The position numbers and the translations under genes are program-made. Shown piece by piece: positions 1 to 5,415 of a stretch of DNA of 5,616 nucleotides (its first letter is position 1; each line of letters starts with the position of its first letter). The stretch lies in assembly GCA_027489415.1 (NCBI GenBank), contig JAIXZU010000002.1, positions 1-5,616 on the forward strand, in the 5' to 3' direction. Origin of the DNA: Alphaproteobacteria bacterium. GTDB lineage: Bacteria > Pseudomonadota > Alphaproteobacteria > UBA2136 > UBA6156. A model generated the notes under the pieces. It saw only the letters and a program-made list of their open reading frames with translations, had not been told where the DNA came from and ran no database searches.

Positions 1-33
1 GTAACCCTTTAAGCCTATGCACGCAATCGCAAA

Positions 34-54
34 AACGCCCTAAGTCAGGGCGTT
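34..54 (-). terminator. Rho-independent terminator for leftward transcription
   Basis: A perfect 8-bp stem (34-41 with 47-54, AACGCCCT/AGGGCGTT) closes a 5-nt loop. On the minus strand it is followed directly by five T residues (35-31), two of which also pair in the stem. On the plus strand no T run follows, so it acts leftward only. The nearest minus-strand gene to its right is murI, whose stop lies over 600 bp away, so it may catch read-through from murI or from an unrecognised transcript. Confidence 0.6.
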
Positions 55-153
55 GAAAGGTATCTCCTCACCCAGCAGCTATACAAGCGCACCTCTAAAA
101 CTTGGGCGCGGTAGGGAGGGTTGACCGAATGTACAGTTCTTACCCCTAGCCAC

Positions 154-182
154 TTGTATTTATTGAATACCCATATCATAAT
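154..182 (+). promoter_or_regulatory. Candidate sigma70-type promoter
   Basis: The -35 candidate TTGTAT (154-159) and the -10 candidate CATAAT (177-182) are 17 bp apart. The -10 matches the consensus at five of six positions and the -35 at three of six. It would give a start near 189 and a leader of roughly 128 nt before the gene at 317. It lies in an AT-rich patch that contrasts with its surroundings. Eye-based promoter calls in alphaproteobacteria are weak evidence. Confidence 0.35.
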
Positions 183-272
183 CAGTGGAGAGTGGCTCAA
201 GTCAAGCAGCACCGACACGTTTCATCAGGCCCATAAAGCCGGAAACAAGCATCATGCAGGCAAAAACCACTC

Positions 273-310
273 AAGGAGCCCTCCTTTCGCAGGGTACATT
301 CAGCAAGGAG
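273..310 (+). promoter_or_regulatory. Possible Shine-Dalgarno sequestering element
   Basis: AAGGAG at 305-310 is the ribosome binding site, six bases before the ATG at 317. The same AAGGAG occurs at 273-278, and a perfect complement, CTCCTT, sits between them at 281-286. CTCCTT can pair with the real site (18-nt loop) or abut the upstream copy. This suggests, but does not prove, a translational on/off hairpin. Confidence 0.3.
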
Positions 311-316
311 ATAAAA

Positions 317-658
317 ATGCTGAAAAAGTTTCTTCGCAAGTTCGTTGAGGGAGGGCGGTTTGACCAATACTACGGTTACCGCCTGATAGCTGTAATGCTC
401 ATCACCTTGGCCATGATCTGCCTCGCGGCCTTCGCCTATCTTCACACAATTCCGGTGAGGGAAATCCTGTTTCCCGGCATGATTGTAATCATAGCCGGTT
501 TCAGCGCATTCACGCTCGGCCTGATCATTCTCGAGCCCCTCTCGGCTCGGGCTGTCTGGGCACTTCGTCTCGCAGCCGCGAGCTACCTCTCCAAGGTGGA
601 TAGCACCCCTTGGGGGGCAAACTACAAGCGCTGGGTCGGTCCAGCACCGTCGTGTTAA
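317..658 (+). CDS. Small two-helix inner membrane protein, unknown function
   Basis: This gene encodes a 113-residue protein I do not recognise. Its N terminus is basic and amphipathic (residues 1-22, with K3, K4, R7, K8, R14, R22). Two hydrophobic segments follow at about 22-43 and 50-72, then a C-terminal stretch of about 40 residues with a short helical part and a Pro/Trp-containing end. The design fits a small cytoplasmic-membrane protein with both ends on the same side, and positive charges at the N terminus suggest the cytoplasm. There is no signal peptidase site. I chose ATG 317 because AAGGAG lies six bases upstream. An in-frame GTG at 185 would add 44 polar residues with no ribosome binding site. 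The gene converges on murI with 17 bp between stops. It is probably expressed from the candidate promoter at 154-182. Its coding status rests on the start signal and the clean membrane pattern. Confidence 0.65.
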   Translation: MLKKFLRKFVEGGRFDQYYGYRLIAVMLITLAMICLAAFAYLHTIPVREILFPGMIVIIAGFSAFTLGLIILEPLSARAVWALRLAAASYLSKVDSTPWGANYKRWVGPAPSC

Positions 659-675
659 CTCTCTCAATCGTTTAT

Positions 676-1536
676 CTACGCCGCCTTAACGGGCGGCGTA
701 GTCGTTTCTACAAGCTCAAAAAAGATGTCCTCTCCCAATAAGCTGCTTGCCACCCGCCGTACTTCCTGAACACGTCCCGTCGTGTAATACAAGGCAGGCC
801 CCGCTTGGCCAGCTAAATCACCATGCCGGCTCAAATAATCCTCCAGCGCATTCGCAATCAGCTTGGGCTGGTTGGCTATGCGGGTTTTTGCGGGCAGGGC
901 GGCCCGAAATAAGTCCGCCACTAGCGGGTAATGCGTGCAGCCTAAAATCGCCCATTCTGGCTGTTTTTCAACCTTGCTTAACAACGCTCCTACATATTCT
1001 TGCACCGCTTGTTCCAAAACCTCGCGGGGGGAACCACTCTCGAGCAGCGGCACCAATTTGGAGCAAGGCTGCGCTACCACCTGCACCCGTGGGCAACGCT
1101 TATGAATTTCCGTCTCATACACCCCGCTACTCACAGTGGCGCTGGTGGCAAATAAGGCTATGGTGTCGTTATTGTACTTTTGGGGGAACACCGGCTCCTT
1201 CACGTGCCAAGGTGTCTGGGTGGCCGTTTCCACGGTCGGCGCAATAATCCCCAGCAATTTCCGCCCCGGCCAGTTGGGCTCCAGCCATTCTTGTTGAAGC
1301 TTGCGGCCTGCCACCGCAGTCGCCGTGTTGCAAGCCATAATCACCAGCTTGCAGCCCATCGCAAACAACGTCCCGCAGGCATCACCGGTCAATTTCACAA
1401 TCTCAGCGCCGTTTTTATCCCCGTAGGGGGCATTGCGGTGGTCACCCAAATAGACAAACTGCCGCTGCGGAAAACGCGCCACCAGCTCGCGCATCACTGT
1501 CAACCCGCCATGGCCCGAATCAAATACGCCTATCAA
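676..1536 (-). CDS. murI: Glutamate racemase
   Basis: This cytoplasmic enzyme of 286 residues interconverts L- and D-glutamate without a cofactor, supplying D-glutamate for the peptide stem of peptidoglycan. The family signatures are all present. FDSGHGG lies at residues 5-11, with the Asp/Ser pair that binds substrate and assists catalysis. YLGDHRNAPYG is at 29-39. The first catalytic cysteine is C69 in ACNTAT, and the second is C200 in GCTHYP, with the partner histidine H202. Length is normal for the family. The FDSGHGG and GDHxxAPYG variants are ones I associate with alphaproteobacteria. The start is taken as TTG at 1536-1534. A GGTGAGGG-like ribosome site lies four bases upstream, and an in-frame stop lies at 1557-1555 with no ATG or GTG between. 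Related aspartate/glutamate racemases share the fold, but the two-cysteine motifs and the FDSG N terminus favour MurI. Confidence 0.93.
   Translation of the reverse strand: MIGVFDSGHGGLTVMRELVARFPQRQFVYLGDHRNAPYGDKNGAEIVKLTGDACGTLFAMGCKLVIMACNTATAVAGRKLQQEWLEPNWPGRKLLGIIAPTVETATQTPWHVKEPVFPQKYNNDTIALFATSATVSSGVYETEIHKRCPRVQVVAQPCSKLVPLLESGSPREVLEQAVQEYVGALLSKVEKQPEWAILGCTHYPLVADLFRAALPAKTRIANQPKLIANALEDYLSRHGDLAGQAGPALYYTTGRVQEVRRVASSLLGEDIFFELVETTTPPVKAA
677..700. terminator. Hairpin between convergent genes
   Basis: A perfect 9-bp GC-rich stem (677-685 with 692-700) closes the loop TTAACG. It sits between the stop of the plus-strand membrane-protein gene and the end of murI, and overlaps the last murI codons including its stop. 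The plus side is followed by a weak T patch (GTCGTTTC), the minus side by ATAAAC. It may terminate both transcripts imperfectly or only stabilise their 3' ends. Confidence 0.45.
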
Positions 1537-1664
1537 AGCACCCTCACCAAAAATCTAACCTCTCGTCACTAACTTCTAACGTCTATTCGGTTGACTCACA
1601 ACCCCATTTCCGGCATGTTCCGCCCAAATTGAGTTTCTTACGAGAAAAGAGGGAAAAACCATTC
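1537..1664. promoter_or_regulatory. Divergent intergenic region between murI and atpD
   Basis: Rightward, TTGACT (1591-1596) and CATGTT (1614-1619) are 17 bp apart and could serve atpD, with a start near 1626. The -35 is good and the -10 poor. Leftward, TTGTGA (complement of 1596-1601) and TAGAAG, 17 bp further on, are weaker candidates for murI. Three copies of CTAAC start at 1555, 1569 and 1576, all in multiples of 7 bp, between the murI start and the promoter candidates. A purine-rich AGAGGGA at 1648-1654 serves as the atpD ribosome site. Confidence 0.35.
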
Positions 1665-3113
1665 ATGTCCGCCGCTAAAGCCGCAAAAGTCTCTGCCACC
1701 ACCGCCAAGGGTTCAGTCTCCCGTATCATCGGTCCGGTTGTTGACGTTCACTTCGAGGGAGACCTCCCGCAAATCCTCAACGCCCTCACCATTGCGCGTG
1801 AAGGCCAGTCCACACTGGTGCTCGAAGTCGCGCAGCACCTCGGTGAAAACACCGTCCGCGCCATCGCGATGGACAGCACCGACGGCCTCACCCGCGGCGA
1901 CGCCGTCACCGACACCGGCTTCCCCATCCGTGTCCCCGTAGGCCCCAAAAACCTCGGCCGCATCATGAACGTCGTCGGCGAACCGATTGACGAACTCGGC
2001 CCCATGGACACCACCCACAACTGGGAAATCCACCGCGCCGCGCCAAAATTTGAAGACCAATCCACCGAAGCCGCTATCTTGGAAACCGGTATTAAGGTGA
2101 TCGACCTCCTCGAACCCTACGCCAAAGGCGGTAAAATCGGTCTGTTCGGTGGTGCCGGTGTGGGTAAAACCGTTCTGATTCAAGAACTCATCAACAACAT
2201 CGCCAAGGGCCACGGTGGTTACTCCGTGTTCGCCGGTGTAGGTGAACGGACCCGCGAAGGGAACGACCTCTACCACGAAATGATGGAATCCGGCGTTATC
2301 GTCGCCGGCAAGCCGGAGCAGTCTAAGGCCCTGCTGGTCTACGGCCAGATGAACGAGCCCCCTGGGGCCCGCGCCCGTGTCGCCCTCACCGGCCTCACCG
2401 CTGCGGAATACTTCCGCGATGAAGAAGGCAAGGACGTTCTCTTCTTCGTGGACAACATCTTCCGCTTCACCCAGGCCGGCTCCGAGCTCTCCGCACTCTT
2501 GGGCCGTATTCCCAGCGCCGTAGGCTACCAGCCGACTCTCGCCACCGACATGGGCGCCATGCAGGAACGCATTACCTCCACCAAGAAGGGCTCCATCACC
2601 TCCGTGCAGGCCGTGTATGTGCCCGCGGACGACATGACCGACCCCGCCCCGGCCACCACCTTCGCCCACTTGGACGCCACCACGGTGCTCAACCGCGCCA
2701 TCTCCGAAAAAGGCATCTACCCGGCGGTGGACCCTCTCGACTCCACCTCACGGATGCTCGACCCCCAAATCGTCGGTGAAGAACACTACACCGTCGCCAC
2801 CTCGGTGCAGAACATCCTCCAGCGCTACAAAGCCCTGCAGGACATCATCGCGATTCTGGGCATGGACGAACTCTCCGAGGACGACAAACTCGTCGTTCAC
2901 CGCGCCCGCCGCCTGGAGAAGTTCCTGAGCCAACCCTTCCACGTCGCCGAGCAGTTCACCGGCGCCCCCGGTAAGTACGTCAAACTGGCGGACACCGTCC
3001 GTTCCTTCCGCGAAATCCTCGACGGCAAGCACGACGCCCTGCCTGAAGCCGCCTTCTACATGGTCGGCAGTATCGATGAAGCCGTGGAAAAGGCTAAAAA
3101 ACTGGCTGCCTAA
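1665..3113 (+). CDS. atpD: F1Fo ATP synthase, beta subunit
   Basis: This is the catalytic subunit of the F1 head (alpha3-beta3-gamma-delta-epsilon) on the cytoplasmic side of the inner membrane. It makes ATP from ADP and phosphate as the gamma shaft rotates. The 482 residues include every key motif: the N-terminal beta barrel from KGSVSRIIGPVVDV (15-28), the P-loop GGAGVGKT (162-169), catalytic E194 in GERTREG, Walker B DVLFFVDN (257-264), and GRIPSAVGYQPTLATDMG (280-297). The lever motif reads DELSEDD (401-407), a conservative E-to-D change from the usual DELSEED. The Ala/Lys-rich N-terminal lead of about 14 residues resembles alphaproteobacterial homologues. I prefer ATG 1665, with AGAGGGA upstream, over an in-frame TTG at 1629 that lacks a ribosome site. 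The gene appears monocistronic: murI diverges upstream, a strong terminator follows, and atpG is absent from its normal place. Confidence 0.97.
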   Translation: MSAAKAAKVSATTAKGSVSRIIGPVVDVHFEGDLPQILNALTIAREGQSTLVLEVAQHLGENTVRAIAMDSTDGLTRGDAVTDTGFPIRVPVGPKNLGRIMNVVGEPIDELGPMDTTHNWEIHRAAPKFEDQSTEAAILETGIKVIDLLEPYAKGGKIGLFGGAGVGKTVLIQELINNIAKGHGGYSVFAGVGERTREGNDLYHEMMESGVIVAGKPEQSKALLVYGQMNEPPGARARVALTGLTAAEYFRDEEGKDVLFFVDNIFRFTQAGSELSALLGRIPSAVGYQPTLATDMGAMQERITSTKKGSITSVQAVYVPADDMTDPAPATTFAHLDATTVLNRAISEKGIYPAVDPLDSTSRMLDPQIVGEEHYTVATSVQNILQRYKALQDIIAILGMDELSEDDKLVVHRARRLEKFLSQPFHVAEQFTGAPGKYVKLADTVRSFREILDGKHDALPEAAFYMVGSIDEAVEKAKKLAA

Positions 3114-3125
3114 TGTGCCACCATC

Positions 3126-3150
3126 AAAGGGCCCTTCGGGGCTCTTTTTT
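3126..3150 (+). terminator. Rho-independent terminator of atpD
   Basis: A 9-bp stem (3126-3134 with 3139-3147, one G-U pair) is capped by an exceptionally stable UUCG tetraloop (3135-3138), and T residues run from 3145 to 3150. It begins 13 bp after the atpD stop, so it separates atpD from the downstream genes. Confidence 0.92.
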
Positions 3151-3220
3151 GTGGCAACCCCTTGCCTTGTTACGCAAGGGGGGGCACCATAACACCAGTG
3201 TAAACAATAAGGATGTCACC

Positions 3221-3622
3221 ATGAAATCCCTCCTCCTTCTCGCCGCCGCAGCGCTCACCACCTTCACCGTGCTGCCCGTTCAAGCCCAGAATGCCAACCG
3301 GTCGGCAGAAGCCACACAACGCCGCGCCCAGATAAGCGCGGAACGCGAAGCTCTCCGCACCCGCATCCGCGCCGCGAAAACCCCGCAGGAACGTCAGGCC
3401 ATCATGGAGCAGTTCCGCACCGAACAGAACGCCCGCCGCGAAGCCGCCCGCCGCACGCGTGAGCAGCAGATGGACCAGCGCGACGCCGCCAACGAAACCC
3501 GCATGCAGCAGCGTCGTGCCGCCATGGAAAACCGTCGCGGTCAGCAAGCCGGGCAGGGGCGCACTGGCATGGCAAATCCCTTTAACCGCCAGCAACGCGT
3601 CTCCCGTACAACGCCAAGATAA
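3221..3622 (+). CDS. Secreted Arg/Gln/Ala-rich coiled-coil protein
   Basis: The product has 133 residues. Residues 1-22 form a classical Sec signal peptide: MKS, a Leu/Ala core, and a cleavage site after V20-Q21-A22. The mature part of about 111 residues is almost all Arg, Ala, Gln, Glu, Asn and Met, very basic, without cysteine, and predicted by composition to be helical or coiled-coil. The C-terminal 25 residues (Gly, Gln, Arg, Pro) look disordered. Residues 46-77 (RTRIRAAKTPQERQAIMEQ and following) align well with residues 70-101 of the next gene's product, so the two are probably distant paralogues. The overall look recalls small periplasmic stress or chaperone proteins of the Spy/CpxP type, but I see no LTxxQ motif, so I assign no function. 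ATG 3221 has TAAGGA seven bases upstream. A longer frame back to 3113 lacks a ribosome site and would bury the signal peptide. It has its own terminator. Confidence 0.8.
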   Translation: MKSLLLLAAAALTTFTVLPVQAQNANRSAEATQRRAQISAEREALRTRIRAAKTPQERQAIMEQFRTEQNARREAARRTREQQMDQRDAANETRMQQRRAAMENRRGQQAGQGRTGMANPFNRQQRVSRTTPR

Positions 3623-3646
3623 GTATTGGATGGAAATACAAATAAC

Positions 3647-3668
3647 AAACCCCGCGCTGCGGGGTTTT
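3647..3668 (+). terminator. Rho-independent terminator of the Arg-rich secreted protein gene
   Basis: A perfect 9-bp stem (AAACCCCGC 3647-3655 with 3659-3667) closes a GCT loop, and four T residues end at 3668. The stem begins 25 bp after the stop codon. The left A run gives partial symmetry, so some leftward activity is possible. Confidence 0.85.
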
Positions 3669-3753
3669 GATTGTCAGGGGGCTTGTCAGCCGTTCCGCTG
3701 CGGCGCAGCATAAGCTACTAACCTGTTCAATCCAATGTAAGGAATTACCCCCT
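3669..3753 (+). other. Intergenic spacer with short repeats and a palindrome
   Basis: TTGTCAG occurs twice, 12 bp apart (3671-3677 and 3683-3689). A near-perfect palindrome GCTGCG-G-CGCAGC follows at 3697-3709. The ribosome site TAAGGA is at 3738-3743. I cannot point to a convincing promoter, though one is expected because a terminator precedes this spacer. Confidence 0.4.
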
Positions 3754-4185
3754 ATGAAGTCCCTCGTGATCGCTGCTGCATTCGCCACTATCCTCGCTTT
3801 GCCTGCCATGGCGGAAGACGCCGCCAAACCGGAACACGTCCGCGGCGAATACCGTGAAAAAATCCGCGCCGAAGGTAAGGAAATGCGGGATGGCTTCAAG
3901 GCAGAACGCAAGCAATTCCGTGAAGGCGTCAAAGAGGACCGTAAAGCCGAGCACGAAGCCTTCAAAGCCAAACTTAAGGCCGCCGCACCGGAAGAGCGCG
4001 AAGCCCTCGTCAAAGCCCACCGTGCGGAAATGGACGCCAAACGCAAGGCTGACTTCGACAAGCACACCGACATGATCAACCAGCACCGCGCCGAGATTGA
4101 CGCCCGCCGTGCGGACCTCAAAGCCAAACGGGACGAATTCAAAGCCAACCGTCCGGAACGCCCCGAGCGCCCCGCCGCCCAGTAA
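3754..4185 (+). CDS. Secreted Lys/Glu/Arg-rich helical protein with 11-residue periodicity
   Basis: The product has 143 residues with a clean Sec signal peptide, cleaved after A18-M19-A20. The mature part is dominated by Lys, Glu, Arg, Ala and Asp, has no cysteine and looks like one long helix. Residues 34-132 divide into nine blocks of 11. The first four blocks carry I, F, V, F at block position 4 (I37, F48, V59, F70). HRAEMDAKRKADFDK (89-103) recurs as HRAEIDARRADLKAK (111-125), exactly 22 residues later. This is the signature of a hendecad coiled coil or amphipathic surface helix. The tail is Pro/Glu/Arg-rich (PERPERP). Residues 70-101 match 46-77 of the preceding gene's product, including a shared P-x-E-R-x-A element. 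Both start MKSL. Function is unknown, with a periplasmic location inferred. ATG 3754 follows TAAGGA by ten bases. Confidence 0.82.
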   Translation: MKSLVIAAAFATILALPAMAEDAAKPEHVRGEYREKIRAEGKEMRDGFKAERKQFREGVKEDRKAEHEAFKAKLKAAAPEEREALVKAHRAEMDAKRKADFDKHTDMINQHRAEIDARRADLKAKRDEFKANRPERPERPAAQ

Positions 4186-4206
4186 CCAAACCTTACCTAG
4201 CGCTAA

Positions 4207-4307
4207 CCTCGTAACCTGACGCTACGGAACCGTCTTAACGGCCGTGCGTTAGTCACCCGAGGCAAGCGAACCGAGGAGCCGCCTCTCACCTTCGGGTGTA
4301 GGCGGCT
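4207..4307 (+). ncRNA. Candidate structured RNA or structured leader
   Basis: Two strong folds lie in the 179-bp gap between two secreted-protein genes. The first is CTGACGC-T-ACGG-AA-CCGT, loop CTTA, with its complement (4216-4252). It has 15 bp with two small bulges, and is further closed by CCTCG/CGAGG (4207-4211 with 4258-4262). The second is AGCCGCCT...AGGCGGCT (4277-4284 with 4300-4307), with an inner CACC/GGTG stem capped by a UUCG tetraloop (4291-4294). CCGAGG occurs at both 4257-4262 and 4271-4276, so CCTCG could pair with either copy. The second hairpin lacks a good T run (TTATCATGTTT). It could be a 3' end of the upstream gene, a separate small RNA, or the leader of the gene at 4365. 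I recognise no known RNA family. Confidence 0.4.
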
Positions 4308-4364
4308 TATCATGTTTGCAAGGCTCCTTGAACGTATCAAGATGAACAACCAAGGATGACTATC

Positions 4365-4763
4365 ATGAATAAATTTGCCACTTACACTGTTGCTGCCGCC
4401 GCTTTGCTTGCGGTTGCTGGCACCCATGCCGAAACCAAGGCCAAAGCCAATGTTGCGGTCGAACCCGGCATCGTCTCCGCGGTCAGCAATACCGCAGGCG
4501 CCGTTATGGAAAAATCCACTCAGGGTATCAATGCCGTGAAGGGCACCTACCATGAAAACATGGCCGAAACCAACGCCAACGCCGCCAAAAACAACCTCAT
4601 GAAGGGGGACCTCAACGACGCCGCGACGGACGCGAAGGACGCTGCCGAACACCAGTCCATGGCCATCGAAGCCAAGGCCAAAGCCGCGGACGCCAACTCC
4701 AAAGCCAGCAAGGACTGGGCCAAAGCCAAAGCCGCTGTCAGCACCAGCACCTCTACCCGCTAG
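4365..4763 (+). CDS. Secreted Ala/Lys/Asn-rich low-complexity protein
   Basis: The product has 132 residues. Residues 1-22 are a signal peptide with an Ala/Leu/Val core and a likely cut after T20-H21-A22. The mature part is poor in hydrophobics and cysteine-free. It has a short region of mixed composition (29-65), then an Ala/Lys/Asp/Asn-rich helical stretch (66-124) with many A-x-x-A-K steps (for example EAKAKAADANSKASKDWAKAKAA) and a Ser/Thr tail. It resembles hydrophilic LEA-like or periplasmic stress proteins in composition only. No family is recognised, and I see no clear alignment with the two upstream secreted proteins. ATG 4365 is chosen because AAGGA (4352-4356) lies eight bases upstream. 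An ATG at 4356 overlaps that site and would only add three residues. A strong terminator follows 17 bp after the stop. Confidence 0.78.
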   Translation: MNKFATYTVAAAALLAVAGTHAETKAKANVAVEPGIVSAVSNTAGAVMEKSTQGINAVKGTYHENMAETNANAAKNNLMKGDLNDAATDAKDAAEHQSMAIEAKAKAADANSKASKDWAKAKAAVSTSTSTR

Positions 4764-4780
4764 CCTACCTCAAACACAGT

Positions 4781-4810
4781 AAAAAACCGGCACAATGTGC
4801 CGGTTTTTTT
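4781..4810 (+). terminator. Rho-independent terminator with 13-bp stem
   Basis: AAAAAACCGGCAC (4781-4793) pairs perfectly with 4797-4809 around an AAT loop, and seven T residues run 4804-4810. The A run on the left makes it potentially bidirectional. Its core, CCGGCACAATGTGCCGG, recurs almost exactly in the terminator at 5352-5379. Confidence 0.93.
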
Positions 4811-4937
4811 GGAATATGGCATGCTCTTCAATATAAGTTTGAATAGCCTATTGTATACTTTGTATTGATATCTCAGACAAAGCTATGTATAGGGAAGGGG
4901 CCATAAGGCACCTGTCCCTTTTTCATGGAGGAATGGC
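4811..4937 (+). promoter_or_regulatory. AT-rich promoter region for the 132-residue cytosolic protein
   Basis: This stretch is clearly AT-richer than its surroundings. TTGATA (4865-4870) and TATAGG (4888-4893) are exactly 17 bp apart, matching consensus at five and four of six positions. That would give a start near 4900 and a leader of about 38 nt. TATACT at 4854-4859 is another -10-like element but has a poor -35. GGAGGA at 4927-4932 is a strong ribosome site, five bases before the ATG. Confidence 0.4.
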
Positions 4938-5336
4938 ATGACCCCCACATATACGCCTATCACGGCAGAAGAATTCGTAGAATTCATCAACAAGCTGCGC
5001 CCGCAGATGAAGGCGGACAACTGGCACAAAGCCGAAATCGCCCTCACAACCCTCGCCGAGCGCGGCATGCCGGACCCGTCCACCTACAGCCTCGAACGTA
5101 TCGTTGCTGACGACAACCTCGATCTCAACCTCAAGATGCACCTCGCCATCGCCCCGCCGATGAAGGCATGGTCCGACGGCGCAATCAGCAGCGATGCCAT
5201 GAATACTGCCATCATGCCGCTGATGCACGCGATGCTGGCGTTCTCCATGAACATGGGCGCGGATCTTCTGTCCGGCGGCGATGGATCGGTCACCTATCCC
5301 GTCACTCTCGAAACCCCGAAGCAGGAAGCGGCCTAA
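4938..5336 (+). CDS. Small cytosolic protein of unknown function
   Basis: The product has 132 residues, without a signal peptide, membrane segment or cysteine, and I recognise no family. The first half (residues 8-70) reads as mixed-charge amphipathic helices, for example AEEFVEFINKLRPQMK and WHKAEIALTTLAERG. The second half has an unusual methionine cluster, seven Met between residues 75 and 106 (MPLMHAML, SMNMG), followed by a Gly-rich turn and a polar tail. Such a face could bind a hydrophobic partner, but that is inference. The start is supported by an excellent GGAGGA ribosome site five bases upstream and a plausible promoter 50 bp before. Codon use is GC-rich like its neighbours. A strong terminator follows 15 bp after the stop, so it is likely a single-gene transcript. 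Confidence 0.78.
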   Translation: MTPTYTPITAEEFVEFINKLRPQMKADNWHKAEIALTTLAERGMPDPSTYSLERIVADDNLDLNLKMHLAIAPPMKAWSDGAISSDAMNTAIMPLMHAMLAFSMNMGADLLSGGDGSVTYPVTLETPKQEAA

Positions 5337-5351
5337 CCACACGCAACAAGG

Positions 5352-5379
5352 AAAACCCGGCACACTGTGCCGGGTTTTT
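5352..5379 (+). terminator. Rho-independent terminator with 12-bp stem
   Basis: AAAACCCGGCAC (5352-5363) pairs perfectly with 5367-5378 around an ACT loop, with T residues at 5375-5379. It ends the gene at 4938-5336. Its core is nearly the same as that of the terminator at 4781-4810. Confidence 0.92.
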
Positions 5380-5384
5380 GCGCG

Positions 5385-5399
5385 CGCCGCGCAGCGGCG
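5385..5399. repeat. GC-only inverted repeat
   Basis: CGCCGC (5385-5390) and GCGGCG (5394-5399) pair perfectly around GCA, six bases after the preceding terminator. No T run follows. TTGTCAG (5400-5406) comes directly after, a heptamer also seen twice at 3671-3689. Confidence 0.5.
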
Positions 5400-5415
5400 T
5401 TGTCAGGTGCTGCAC

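Larger units (their letters stand above)
1..316. other. Non-coding region with a leader for the downstream membrane-protein gene
   Basis: I see no convincing gene here. The region holds the leftward terminator at 34-54, a candidate promoter at 154-182 and the ribosome binding site of the next gene at 305-310. The short open frame from 121 has no ribosome binding site and an unremarkable composition, so I do not call it. No tRNA T-loop or acceptor stem is visible on either strand. Confidence 0.5.

Noticed and set aside
197..667. A 156-codon minus-strand frame opposite the two-helix membrane protein
   Set aside because: It is rich in Cys, His and Arg in a way typical of antisense frames and has no start signal, whereas the plus frame has an ideal ribosome site and two clean membrane helices.
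1629..1664. Upstream TTG as the atpD start, adding 12 residues
   Set aside because: It has no ribosome site, while ATG 1665 has AGAGGGA upstream and yields the usual Ala/Lys-rich N terminus.
1713..2669. A 318-codon open frame on the minus strand opposite atpD
   Set aside because: It is the antisense shadow of a highly conserved gene with strong third-position GC bias. The translation is Gly/Val/Asp/His-rich with no known motif and no ribosome site.
3221..3622. Spy/CpxP-type periplasmic chaperone
   Set aside because: Size, signal peptide and helix content fit, but no LTxxQ motif is present, so the name is not supported.
3582..4148. A 188-codon minus-strand frame, Ser/Leu/Ala/Arg-rich
   Set aside because: It is antisense to the Lys/Glu-rich secreted protein and runs across a terminator. 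Its composition is the expected mirror of GAA/AAG/GCC codons.
3671..5406. TTGTCAG heptamers (3671, 3683, 5400) near GC-rich palindromes as a REP-like family
   Set aside because: Only a heptamer is shared, and the flanking palindromes differ in sequence and orientation. This is too little to call a repeat family.
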